Below are positions 16,306 through 26,302 of a DNA stretch of 34,217 bases, in pieces. The notes under the pieces were generated by a model. That model worked only from the letters and a program-made list of their open reading frames with translations, did not search any database and was not told where the DNA came from. This DNA is from Zygnema cylindricum (Eukaryota > Streptophyta > Zygnematophyceae > Zygnematales > Zygnemataceae), in contig JBBHKE010002070.1 in assembly GCA_037447655.1 (NCBI GenBank), positions 44,385-78,601 on the forward strand. Reading direction: 5' to 3'. A program made the position numbers and the translations under genes. Each line of letters opens with the position of its first letter. Position 1 is the stretch's first letter.

Positions 16306-17862
16306 CTATGTTGTTCGGAATGAAGAGAAGGAGGTGACAGAAAAGAATTTGGTGTCTGTCCCTTTTCCCGACGACAAATTGGTGAGTACAAAAGAGTTAT
16401 AGGAGGAAGAGTTTATTGAAGTAAGGAAAAATGACGAAGGAAGAGATGGACACTTAGAAGCAGAAACTAGAAATAAGGTGGATGTGGAAATTGATGAACT
16501 AAGAAAAGAACAAAGAAAAATTGTTCAGAAAATTGGATCGAGAAAAAGAAGTTTGTGGGAGTGAAAAATGTAATAGAAATGCAAACGTTAGAAATATAGG
16601 AAAAGAAAATAGGAGGAAAAGAGTGCTGCTAAAAAGAAGAAGAATCAAAATTAAAATTTCTCAGATGAATGAAGTTAATGGGAATAGCAAATCTACGAAG
16701 AAAAACATAGAGGTAAAACAGAAAATTAATATTTTTGACATTAAAAGAGTAGAAAACTGTGACAGAAATGAAAATTTTCAGAAAAGACAAAAGATAATGA
16801 AGAAAACAAAGAGAAGATAAAATATTCAACGGATCAAGGGCAGAAGAAAGCATGCTCGAAAAATGATTAAGAGAAGAGAGCGGGAGAAATGATTTTCTGG
16901 AGAACGTGAATTTAGAGAAATCTTAATTTTGGAAAAACTTATATTACAGGCATGTCTTAGCTCCTTTTGACATTCAATATTTTTGGTAGGATTTTAGATT
17001 TAATGTTATTTCTTGTTGAGTTAGTTGAAAAGAAACAAAAAGTGTTACTTATGTATTTTTGAAACTGAATGAGGTAGCGGAAGCAGTGGTGAATCATCGG
17101 AAGCAGTTCACGTCGCGAAGCAGTGACGCAGCATAGCAGCGCAGCGGATGACGTGGAAGTATTTGATAAGGGGAAGGTGCAACAATTGTTTGATGAAAGT
17201 GGGTAGAAGATAGATATTTTTGACAAATACTGATCATATGAGTAAGTGATGATTACGGGTGGAATTCACAGTTAATAGAGAGATGTATTCTTTTTGAAAA
17301 GACAATTTGACGTTTATGGCATAGGGGGAGCTGTTACGGGACGATATTCAAATCTGTTAGTCTGTAAAATTCATAGAAATAAAAAAAATGGTTGATAAAG
17401 TTATTCGTGTTAGACAGAGAGTGTTTGAATATTAAAAGATTAACTCGGCAAAGAGGCAGTTGTCAAGACGGGGAAGTTTGGAAGACATGGCATGAACGCA
17501 GAGGAGGCAGTGGAGAATTAGCGGAAGCAGTTCGCTTCGCAACGCATCAACGAATGAAGCAATGCAGCGGAAGAAGTGGTGTTATAACGTTAGTAAAAGT
17601 GACAATTTCACATTTATGACTTACGGGGAGCTGTTACAGGACAAATTGTGCAAGGTGGTGGTTTTCAGCAAGAAAAATGGGAAGTGGCGACGTCAGCAAA
17701 ACAGTGATGATGTATTGTTTTGGCTAATATTTTTGAATCATTAGTAATGGAGGTTGATATAGAATTTTTAATCTCTAAATATTCCACATTCTTCATTTTG
17801 TTTGTATTTCCATTAGGGTAGAAATATCAGCATGGACTACTAAGTCTAAAGCTTTAGGGGAG
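16306..17862 (+). other. Internal, purine-rich region of the nested LTR-P element
   Basis: The plus strand is strongly A/G-rich, with a lysine-rich open frame of 99 codons at 16521-16820 that matches nothing I recognise and looks compositional. Short frames at 17392-17744 are likewise unrecognised. No reverse transcriptase, integrase or gag motif is visible. The region ends with a purine tract (TTAGGGGAG) directly before a TGTTG at 17863. Together these suggest a non-autonomous or internally deleted LTR element. Confidence 0.45.
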
Positions 17863-18095
17863 TGTTGAAATTGAAAGCTTTAGTTCTCAGTAGATGAGGC
17901 TATGAGGAGAAAGTTAAGAGTGAAAGGAGCGGCTGCTAGAGCTGCAATGTCAAAATAGTGCAGCATGGCAACATAGCAGTATACGCTGCATATTGTATTC
18001 GTATTGCGCTGCGATGTCGAACTAGCGCAGCGTAGCAACATAGATTTACACGATGCATATTTTTATAAGTGCACGAAACTAAATTTTCGCGGGAG
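17863..18095 (+). repeat. Possible extra LTR-P start with GCAGC-rich repeats
   Basis: It starts TGTTGAAATTG after a purine tract and ends with a second tract (GCGGGAG) before the TGTTG at 18096. It holds two diverged units of about 67 bp built on ATGTC, GTGCAGCATGGCAACATAGC and similar strings, comparable to the 59-bp tandem at 10773-10889. It may be the true outer part of the LTR, or a leftover from a second insertion. Confidence 0.4.
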
Positions 18096-19536
18096 TGTTG
18101 TTTGAAAAAGTTTGTTTCGTGCGTACGCGACAGTTCGTGCGCTATGGACTTTAATGTGGAGGTTCAAATGGATTCATGGAGTGGGGGAGCGAACGAACGA
18201 ATATAATTTAAGTGATGAAAAAGACTCACTGAGTGGCGGGTACAAGCATTGACAAATGGACGGTGGATCGCGAAGCGATCTGATGTGGAATAAACAAAAT
18301 GTTGAAACAAGCACCGCCGGTACGGCGCAGTTGCGACGCAAACAGGACAACGCAATTGCGGTTATTTTGGGATGAATATGCGCCGCCGGTACGGAGCAGC
18401 TGCGACGCAGACGAGTCAACGCAGCTGCGGTTACCCTGATACGATCCGACGACGCAGGTACGGAGCATCTAATTTGGACAAATGTACTTTATATGCGATG
18501 GGCGTCGTTTATAACAAATGACGTGACAATCCGCATTTAATGCAAAGGACGCTTCTGCGGTACAGAAATGACTTTGGTTGTACTATTATTATATTGGCAA
18601 CAGAGCGTAAATTCGCTTCTCGACGTCGTGGGATATTTGACACCTCGCGTAGATTTCATTTGGATTTTTGTGACCACGTGGCGCGACATCGAGGGTGCCG
18701 GATAAGAGCTACAAACGGTGGAAAAAAAACGCCGTTATTTTTCAATTAGTGGGAAGGTGAAATCACTTCAATCACACGATATATTTTTTTGGACGGCCCG
18801 GATTATTTGACGAGATTCGTGGGGTCTTGTTGAGTAACACGCAATGACTCAGCATACAACTTTGTTGTCGGTGTAATTATTTGGTTCAACATTGTTTTGT
18901 CCTTTTGTGAATTAATAATTAGTGTACGATTACTTTATTTGACATACCTTGAAGTATTCGGGTATATCTACATTAATTGAGGAAACTCGGAGATAGCCTA
19001 CAGCTGTTATGCCTCCGTACATTCAGTAGTGTTTTATTTGTAAGACTTTGTCAATTTAAGATATAGGAACTTTTTGAACCAAAACCTGTTTATGGTGATT
19101 TTTAGAAATTTTATCTGAGGATTACTCTCAGATGTATTGGCAAAATTATCTGAAATTCTGCGTGTGTGTTCCTCTTTATATTATTAATAGTTTTACAGAT
19201 TTTCAGGCCTGTTTTGATCCTGGTATATGTTATACTTCATTGTGAAGTTAGTCTGTTCTGGTATGTGTTATACTTCATTGTGAAGTTAGTCTGTTTTATC
19301 AAAGTTCTGGCAGACTTTTTGTGCAACTTTGAATAGATGATGTGATCACTCTCTTTATTATTTTTGTCTGAAACTATGTGAGGTTATCATATAGCCTAGA
19401 TATAATCTTTTAATGTAGTATTAGCTTGGTTTGTTAATTCTGTTTAACTCTGTGTGTATCCAAAGTAGGTTGTTTTTAGGGTAATCTGTGGTGTTTCCGA
19501 GGGTGAATCCATGACTAAAAATGGCTATGGACAACA
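18096..19536 (+). repeat. LTR-P, copy 2 (long LTR, TGTTG...CAACA)
   Basis: It begins TGTTG at 18096 after a purine tract and ends CAACA at 19532-19536, perfect complementary ends. Length is about 1.44 kb. The first part repeats copy 1 and the rest repeats copy 3 at 10893-11867. It holds the hairpin at 18264-18280 (one mismatch) and a 38-bp tandem repeat at 19220-19295. Immediately after 19536 the Gypsy-2 gag zinc knuckle begins, so the right edge is sharp. No matching 5-bp target duplication is seen on the two sides, consistent with a deletion of Gypsy-2 pol between them. Confidence 0.7.
19220..19295. repeat. 38-bp tandem repeat inside LTR-P
   Basis: CTGGTATATGTTATACTTC at 19220 recurs with one change at 19258, and the two units run on into TCATTGTGAAGTTAGTCTG. 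LTR-P copy 3 has only a single, more diverged unit near 11600-11620, so the duplication is specific to this copy. Confidence 0.85.
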
Positions 19537-20025
19537 CTTTCCACATCGGAAACACATTTGGTTTCTGGGACTAACGGGTGGAGTTCCCATGGCTGGCGTC
19601 TTTTGGGGCCTATTGAGAGGCCATGGGTTTTTAGGTGGAGAAGGAGATGGATTAGCCGGTTCCGTGTGAGGAGGTTTGGACCGCTCATGGGCGTCCCATC
19701 ATGAGGTCTGCATCTCATACTCTACCCCGTCTTGAGCCGCTTGCTCAAAGGTGAATTTCAATCTATACATCTGGCTGAGGTGGTTTTGGATAAACCTCTT
19801 TGATAGACTTGGAAACAGTCCAACAAATTTCTAGACAGCCTCCGCATCAGACAAAGGGTCCGGTAATGCCTCCCGCAGAATTTCCATCCGAGCTCGCAAG
19901 GCAGGAGCAGTTTCACCTAGCCTACGCTCGAAGTTTATCAACTCTTTGATCTAATCCGGATTTTGCATCCGATACTCCACTTGGAGGATGTCAAACATGA
20001 CTGGGGGAGGGTCACGTAGAGGTAA
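19537..20025 (-). pseudogene. Gypsy-2 gag with start of zinc knuckle
   Basis: The minus-strand frame reads MFDILQVEYRMQNPD, then ERRLGETAPALRARMEILRE, ALPDPLSDAEAV, KFVGLFPSLSKRFIQNHLSQ and MYRLKFTFEQAA. This is a capsid-type gag of the Ty3/Gypsy kind. It is followed by a Pro-rich linker (PHTEPANPSPSPPKNPW) and QMCFRCGK, the start of a CCHC zinc knuckle, which is cut off at 19537. Four stops interrupt the frame. Protease, reverse transcriptase and RNase H are absent between here and the integrase at 15966; the LTR-P element occupies the gap. Whether this element once carried a methyltransferase cannot be seen. Confidence 0.75.
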
Positions 20026-20029
20026 TTAA

Positions 20030-20395
20030 TAGTTCACTTCTCTATTTTAGTTTTACTTTAAAGAAAGAGAGTGAGGATCAAAGGCACGCCATGGCTACCG
20101 CCATATTTAGAAAGTGGCAGATTTTGAAGTAGAGGATATTTTACTAAAATGTTGCCTAAGTCCAGATTTGAACATGGGTCTGTGAACTAGTATGTAGACG
20201 TAAGCCTTATCCACTAGGGAGTTATCGAAACGATTCACGTGACGGGTTTCAAAGATATATAAACATTAACGCAACAGCTAATTAAACAGCAGACTAACCA
20301 AAAGAAGCAATTCATGCATGTACGCGAATCTGAACCGTGTAAAATATGTTTTGATCGGACGGTCGGCATTGTAGCCGCCACGCGAAGTGAGCTAT
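20030..20395 (+). repeat. Partial LTR-2-like sequence in the opposite orientation
   Basis: Read on the minus strand this matches the plus strand of LTR-2: TTTTACACGGTT, GATTCGCG, AAGGC.TACGTCTA, GTTCAAATC, GGCAACATTTT and ATGGCGG.AGCC occur in the same order. It includes a tRNA-like module, with B box at 20164-20172 and A box at 20205-20216 on the minus strand. It would come from a plus-oriented Copia and appears truncated on the right. Confidence 0.6.
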
Positions 20396-20986
20396 TTTTT
20401 TTTATTTTGAACAAGAATACTAAGCCGTGGGATAGCCACTAGGCTCCCTTGTCTTCCACGTATCCTCTGCAAGAGTTATCTCAAAAAAGGCAACGAAGCA
20501 ATAGAAAGCACTTCCAACCAACAACCAAGAAAATCAGATGTAGTCAAAAATGACACTTCCCAATACAACCAAAATGCAACAACAACAAATAGACTCAAGC
20601 AAAACGTCCAACTGTCCAGAGAACGGCGCAGCTTGACAGAAGATGCCACACTCTAAGCCTCCACTCCACAAATCGCCAAAAAGACAAGTTTGGAGGGAAA
20701 CTTTTTGGACTTGGCCGAAGCCGTGTGGATTAAAAACGAGGCAGAATATTAAGAGACAAAAAATCCATATGCTAAGCAGCATCTATCAATAGCTAACAAG
20801 AGGAAAAGAAATAATGGGCAATCAGTGGCAAGGAGGAAGCAAGAAAACTGCTCTGTCGCTAAGAGAAAATTCTTGTCCTAAAGCTAAATTCTCTAAGTCT
20901 GAGAATTAGCCTAAGTAGGGATTAAGCTACGCCTAGCGCGAAACTAGCCTAAGTCTAGCCTACTTTACATGAATGAAACTACTTAA
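20396..20986. other. Unassigned stretch, Gypsy-2 leader
   Basis: By position this is the untranslated leader between Gypsy-2 5' LTR and gag in the minus sense. It is A-rich on the plus strand with no supportable frame. An 82-codon minus-strand frame at 20534-20782 matches nothing I know. Short palindromic pieces around AATTCTC and AGCCTAAGT are visible near 20865-20960. Confidence 0.35.
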
Positions 20987-21013
20987 GATGTTGGCCAATA
21001 GGCGGCCAACATC
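20987..21013. repeat. Perfect inverted repeat at the Gypsy-2 LTR edge
   Basis: GATGTTGGCC at 20987-20996 and its exact complement GGCCAACATC at 21004-21013 flank a 7-base loop. It straddles the inner edge of the 5' LTR, where the primer-binding site should lie. The outer 3' LTR keeps only the right arm, so the left arm belongs to the element interior. Confidence 0.85.
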
Positions 21014-21441
21014 GTCCGCCATCCGTCAAACAAAATCCATCGTCCGAGCTTGAAAACCCTCCCTAACTACATGTATGCGCGAACCTACCTGGGTTTGCGA
21101 CTTAAATGAATGAAGGGTATCGAAGCGTCAGTATTACTCCCGAAAATCGCTCTTTATCACCAAACGATACTTTGCGTCCATACTCCAAAATCGTGAACCT
21201 ACGCACGAAACGAAACATATCGCACGAAATTAGTACACGTTTAAACGAAACGTGCACGCGAATCGCGTACACGTCCCAAATAGATAAATTGATATCGCGA
21301 AGCAAACTAAGCTTGCGTGCAAGAAATCATGCGTGTATGCATAATACCGTGCGCGCACGTCAAATACTGTGCGCGCGTGCCAAAAATCGTGCAAGCGTGC
21401 CCCATATCGTGCGTGCTAGCAACCAATACGGTGCGGCATGA
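20996..21441 (-). repeat. Gypsy-2 5' LTR
   Basis: Direct repeat of 13816-14264. In the minus sense it starts near CTGTCATGCCGC at 21441, where it meets the interrupted Copia-B reverse transcriptase. The frame printed across the junction (RQILGSLI then Copia-unrelated residues) shows the insertion point directly. Confidence 0.8.
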
Positions 21442-21445
21442 CAGC

Positions 21446-22400
21446 TGCCTTCAATTAAACTGCCTAGAATTTGCCTATAAGGAATTCCTTCCATAAACCT
21501 CTTTTCTTCCTCATCCATCTTGTCATTCAAAATCAATATCTCTCCCTCTTCACCCCCCTCCGATACTTTCTTTAGATCCATAGGAGTGGTACACCCATTT
21601 GCTTTCTCCATCTGAAACTTTTCTAACATATTACCAATAGCTTCTTTCTGAGTGAGTCTTATAATTTTATTCACTTTATCCCTCTCTATTTGAATCCCCA
21701 AAATGTATTTTGCTTCGCCGAGATCTTTCATGTCAAACCGACTTCTCAAATCTTGTTTGAGTTTGTTAATTTTATCTAAAGACTTGCTTAAGACTAACAA
21801 ATCATCAACATAAATAGCAATAAATATCACTCCATTTTCATCCTCAAACATATATATGGAGTGATCTGAACTTATTCTAATGTATCCCAAACCTGTCAGA
21901 AATTCGTCCAATTTTATGTTCCATTGCCGCAAGGCTTGGTTAAGGCCATGAAGTGATTTTATCAGTTTGCACACCTTGCTTTCTTCTCCACTTTCCACGA
22001 ATCTTTCTGGTTGCCTTATGTAGATTTCTTCTTCTAACTCTCCGTGTCAGAAGGCGGTTTTAATATCCATCTAGTGTATTTCCATATCCTCTGCTGCGGC
22101 TAAACTTAACAGGATTCTGACAGAAGGGAATCGGACTACGCGTGCAATGGTTTCTTCATAGTCTATTCATTCTTTCCAACTATAACCTTTAGCTACCAAC
22201 CTAGCCTTATATCCTTCAATGGTATTATCTGGGTTTAGTTTAAGCTTAAAAACCCATTTACTTCCAATCGGTTTTCTTTCCGGTGGACAATTTACCAACT
22301 CCCATGTATTTGCTTCCATGATAGAGGCCATTTCTTCATTGATGCCTGTGATCCACCGGCTACTTTTTGGGGAATTTATGGCCTCAAAATATGTCTGAGG
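21446..22400 (-). pseudogene. Copia-B reverse transcriptase
   Basis: This reads as a Ty1/Copia reverse transcriptase with three internal stops: WELVNCPPERKPIGSKWVFK, YKARLVAKGYS, IDYEET, RVVRFPSVRILLSLAAAED, MDIKTAF, KVCKLIKSLHGLNQALRQW and the YVDDLLVLSKS box near 21795-21815. It ends RQILGSLI at about 21445, cut by the Gypsy-2 LTR. The homologous frame in Copia-C continues for about 37 residues before the point where Copia-A resumes at 13815. It resembles Copia-C closely but is more decayed. Confidence 0.85.
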
Positions 22401-22868
22401 TTCTTCTGGGTGAGACATCTTTGTGAGTTTGGTATTTACATGTCTTTCTTGAAGTCGTTTACTACTTCTTTTTCCTCCCTCAAAATTTGACGCCGGTATG
22501 GAAGGCTTCCTCAAGTTTTGTTTAGGAATATTTTCATCTCCAATATCTTCCAAGTCCGGTGTTTGATAAATTTCCTCGTCGGTTTCCATTTCGTATTGTA
22601 GTGTTACCTCGGATGTTGTCTTTTCGTCCTTCTCCTTTGGTACATCTGCAGATTTTTTCTTCTCCCCGACTTCCTTCTCTTCATTTCCCAAGTCAAAGTC
22701 AGAACACTGACCCGATTCAAATCTGATTTTGACTTCTTTGTTATATTTGAATGGATCAATAGACTTTACTTCATTCATCACCAGTATGTGTTTTACGAAA
22801 ATGATATCTCTCCTTTTCAAGTCTTACACTCGATATCCTTTTGTGCTCTTATCATATCCTACAAGATA
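22401..22868 (-). pseudogene. Copia-B integrase C-terminal and linker region
   Basis: The frame 22167-22820 upstream of the reverse transcriptase carries DIIFVKHILVMNE, DPFKYNKEVKIRFES, an acidic linker and ASNFEGGKRSSKRLQERHVN. These match the same linker in Copia-C (26307-27000). A stop near 22822 separates it from the integrase core frame. Confidence 0.75.
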
Positions 22869-23567
22869 TCATGGTTTCCCTCTACCCTCTAACTTCCATT
22901 TAGTCTTATCAGAATCCAAACTGTAGACTTGACTTCCGAACACTCTCAAACTAGACAAATTTGGTTTTCTTCCACTCCACCTTTCATACGGAGTTTCCTC
23001 CTTATTTGCCGAAGTTAGCACTCTATTTTTGATGAAGTTAGCATAGTTCATAGACTCTACCCAAAATTTCAATCCTATTATTTTATCACTTAGCATACTT
23101 CTGGACATATCTCCTAAAGTTCTATTCACTCTTTCTGTTACTCCATTTTGTTCCGGACTATAACGAATAGTTTTCTCATGATGGATTCCTTCTTCTTTAA
23201 GAAATTCTTCATATTCCTTTGAGGTGTATTCTTTCCCATTATCACTTCTTATCTCTTTTATTGAGGTTTCATGTAATTTTTCACTCCATACTTTGTATTC
23301 TTTAAAACATCTTAGTACCTCTGGCTTATGTCTAAGAAAATATACCTTAGTGTATCTAGACCAATCATTTGTAATGGTTATCATACATCTCTTCCCCCCA
23401 TGTGAAACATACCTAGCTGGTCCCCAAACATCAGTGTGAAATAGATCTATTACTTTCTCTTTTCTAAATGTGGATGCCTTTGGAAATGAAAGTCTATGAA
23501 TCTTCCCTTGGGCACATCCACTACAATCATCTGAGGTCTCATCATCTCCAAACTCAATTCCATCCAC
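22869..23567 (-). pseudogene. Copia-B integrase core
   Basis: The single 232-codon frame has the Cys pair of the zinc-binding domain (CSGCAQGKIH), the first catalytic Asp in LFHTDVWGPA, ITNDWSRYTKVYFLRHK, the second Asp in RSDNGKEYTS, and the Glu in NGVTERVNRTLGD. All three catalytic acids are kept. Copia integrase inserts the cDNA. The next segment upstream (23571-23765) has the matching His pair. The frame is clean over its whole length, unlike the rest of Copia-B. Confidence 0.85.
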
Positions 23568-23570
23568 TAT

Positions 23571-23765
23571 TCATTTTTTCTTCATTTTCTTTATTCTATC
23601 TAGATTCACATGCCACAACCTCTTGTGCCAAAGCATCATATCACTTCCACACGAGTAGAGAACAGCCTTTTCTTTGCAAAGTACAATTCTGAACATTCCT
23701 TGACTACCCTTTTCAGCTATGAAATAAACCTCATTATCAAAGGTAGCTGTGAAGATTTTGAAACT
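23571..23765 (-). pseudogene. Copia-B pre-integrase segment, truncated
   Basis: It encodes FTATFDNEVYFIAEKGSQG, then MMLWHKRLWHVNLDRIKKM with the His pair of the integrase zinc domain. It is cut at about 23765 and joined to LTR-C leader sequence. Protease and gag of Copia-B are missing. A stop at 23568-23570 lies between it and the core. Confidence 0.8.
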
Positions 23766-24094
23766 CTGAGACCTCCATAAGTCCTCAGAGTGGACAGCTT
23801 CCAAGAAGCCTCTAGGATAATCCTGACCCCTTTGTGTTTAAGCAAAAATTACTGCCACCCTGGCAAACAAAAACTCTAACCACCTTCACCTTTGTGAAGA
23901 CAAGACTCCCGTGAGTCGATAGCAAAAAGAATCTCTGAATTTGCTCTCCTGAGCAGTAAGTTATGGAGGGTCAAAGTTGACCTTTTGTACAGAAGCTCTC
24001 TGGGAGAGAGGGTCCTATCTCATAATTTTTCTAAGTCCTATCTCTCTCACAAACTCTATCTACTGATGTTCGGAACCAATCAAAATTGAGTTCC

Positions 24095-24142
24095 GTACGC
24101 AAAAGTACAGCTGCCGATGTACTTTAGGTACGGACATTGTAC
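24095..24142. promoter_or_regulatory. GTAC cluster in LTR-C, left copy
   Basis: GTAC occurs five times, at 24095, 24105, 24119, 24128 and 24139. Random sequence would give one about every 256 bp. A weak TATA-like element (CCTAAAGTAC, minus strand) lies inside, as in LTR-2. Confidence 0.45.
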
Positions 24143-24527
24143 GACAAAGCCTAAATGTCGACACATGTCATATCCGGAATCGATGCCATAATCTCCGGGG
24201 ATTCCACGATCCAACGAAATTTCGCCACCCGTCATCCGATGTGGCGATGGCCACAAACCGCCGAAAACTTCCTCCGCGATCTCGGCGCTAATTGCGGCTG
24301 TCCGATTTAGAATCTAATTTAATCGTAGCCGTAATAAATACATGTGCGGTATTTGTTTCATTTACGAAACAAATGCGCGATATTGATTTATAGTCCGTAC
24401 CGTAATCTGTACTTTATATATTACCGGATCTATGTATCCCGTAATCTATTATAGTTAAATGAATAATTGTACGTATACATATTTAAATAACTATCAAACT
24501 ATATACTACGTATCATGACTCCTACAC

Positions 24528-24589
24528 TTAACGGCTAAGGCTACCGGCTACTTCCTGGTTGCCGGCCGGTAGGTACAAGGATCAATTCC
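24528..24589 (+). other. tRNA-like module in LTR-C, left copy
   Basis: TTAACGGCTAAGG at 24528-24540 is A-box-like. GGATCAATTCC at 24579-24589 fits the B-box pattern. A GC-rich inverted segment (GGCTACTTCC, GGCCGGTAGG) sits between them. It is antisense to Copia-C and occurs at the same relative place in LTR-2. Confidence 0.5.
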
Positions 24590-24821
24590 TGCCGCCGGCA
24601 CATACCTTTTAAATAAATAAACCCGAACTAATATAAATTTCCCGTAAACCTCAGGATAGCCTAGGTAGCCATGGCTCTAGCTTCCTCTCCAATTTCTCAG
24701 TGACTGCGACAAGTTTGAGAGTTGGAGAGAGAAGTTAGAGATAGACTGCCTCGGCTTCTATATTTCTTTTCAGACCTAGAAAATACTTAAAAACCATTAG
24801 TTTCTACACTCCCCTTATTTT

Positions 24822-26302
24822 CTAGTCAATCTTTAATTTCAGACCACACTTCTCCCTGCAAAAACTTAACTTAGGGGAAGGCACAGGTTTGGTCATCATA
24901 TCTGCTACCATCTCACTATCTGGTCTGTACTCTAAACTGATTATTTTGTTTTCTACTTTTTCTCTAACAAAGCTGAGTCTGATGTCCATGTGTTTGGCTT
25001 TAAAATGATGTTTAGGATTGGCAGAAATAGCGATTGCTGCCTGATTATCACAAAATATTTTCTGCACACCACTCTTAAGGTGACCAAGCTCACCAAGCAA
25101 AGACTTGACCCACATCAATTCTTTTACAGCAGAGCAAGAGGCCATATACTCAGCCTCCATGGTGGACTGAGCAATAACCTTTTGCTGTTTGCTACTCCAA
25201 CAGCAAGCCCCATCACCCACATATAATACATATCCAGAAGTGCATCTCCTCATCGGAGCATCACCATAACTGGCATCACTCCAAGTAGTGATGTCAGTAT
25301 TCTCCCCACCCAAATGCAACCATAGATCCCTAGTTCCTACCAAATATCTAAGGACTCTCTTAGCTGCCTCCCAATCTTTCTTAGTGAGAGCATTTAGACT
25401 TCTACTCAGCACTCCTACAGCTGCAGCTAGATCCGGCCGGGTACAATTCATAAAATAGATTAGACTTCCCACTACTTGCCTGTAAGGAATAGTCTGCATG
25501 AACTTCTGTTCTTCAGGAGATAATTCCTCGTCTAAGACTATGACTCCTCCTTCCTCACTCCCCTCACTTCCCTTCTTCAACTCCATTGGAGTTGTACAAC
25601 TATTAGCTTTATCCATTTGAAATTTTTCAAGCATGTTCCTTATTGCTTCCTTTTGAGTCAATCTTATAATTTTTCTTTTTCGGTCTCTCTCTACTTGAAT
25701 TCCCAAAATATGTTTTGCTTCCCCCATATCCTTCATTTCAAATCTCCCCTTAAGATCGGTTTTCAGTTTATTAATTTTTTCCATAGATTTACTTAAAACA
25801 AGCAAATCATCAACATAAATTGCAATAAATATAAAACCTTCCTCATCTTCGAAAACATAGATTGAGTGATCTAAGCTGATCCGAATATATCCTAGACCGG
25901 TAAGAAACTCATCAAGCTTCTTATTCCACTGTCGAGGCGCCTGTTTCAAACCATACAAAGATTTAATCAGCCGGCATACCTTACTCTCCTCTCCTTCTTC
26001 CACAAACCCTTCGGGTTGTCGCATGAAGATCTCCTCTTCCAATTCTCCATGCAAAAAGGTTGTTTTGATGTCCATCTGGTGCACTTCTATGTCTTCCGCT
26101 GCTGCCAAGCTGAGAAGTATGCGGACAGAGGGAAATCTGACCACCGGGGCAAAGGTTTCCTCGTAGTCAATTCCTTCCTTTTGTGTAAATCCCTTTGCCA
26201 CTAATCTGGCCTTGTAGCGCTCGATTGTGTTATCTGGGTTCAGTTTTAATTTAAAAACCCACTTACAACCGATTGGTTTTCGGTTAGGTGGACAGTCCAC
26301 CA
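24822..26302 (-). CDS. Copia-C reverse transcriptase and RNase H
   Basis: A 492-codon open frame, the longest but one in the window. Reverse transcriptase runs from KPIGCKWVFKLKLNPDNTIE through YKARLVAKGFTQKEGIDYEE, VHQMDIKTTFLHGELEEEIF (first catalytic Asp), LYGLKQAPRQW and IAIYVDDLLVLSKS (YVDD box). The connection holds LGIQVERD and IPYRQVVGSLIYFMNCTRPD. RNase H has TWSDASYGDAPMRRCTSGY, KVIAQSTMEAEYMASC, IFCDNQAAIAISANPKHHF and HMDIRLSFVREKV, so its four acidic residues are all present. It ends FCREKCGLKLKID at the stop, 13 bp before the 3' LTR. The frame is continuous with the upstream frame except for one TGA at 26303-26305. Confidence 0.95.

Larger units (their letters stand above)
23766..24808 (-). 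repeat. LTR-C, left copy (3' LTR of Copia-C) plus leader
   Basis: In the minus sense it starts TGTAGAAACTAATGG at 24808, directly after the tract AAAATAAGGGGAG behind the pol stop. It matches 29164-30217 at about 85 percent by eye. The match runs beyond the expected LTR end (roughly 23850) through the leader and the gag ATGGAG to about 23763. So this LTR is followed, in the minus sense, by a leader and gag start, as if it also served as 5' LTR for Copia-B. It contains a GTAC cluster at 24095-24142 and a tRNA-like module at 24528-24589. Confidence 0.75.

Noticed and set aside
16521-16820. Lysine-rich nuclear protein
   Set aside because: The composition follows from an A/G-rich strand; there is no homologue or motif, and the frame is short.
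20534-20782. Cys/Leu-rich secreted peptide on the minus strand
   Set aside because: A single short frame in an untranslated leader with no support from another copy.
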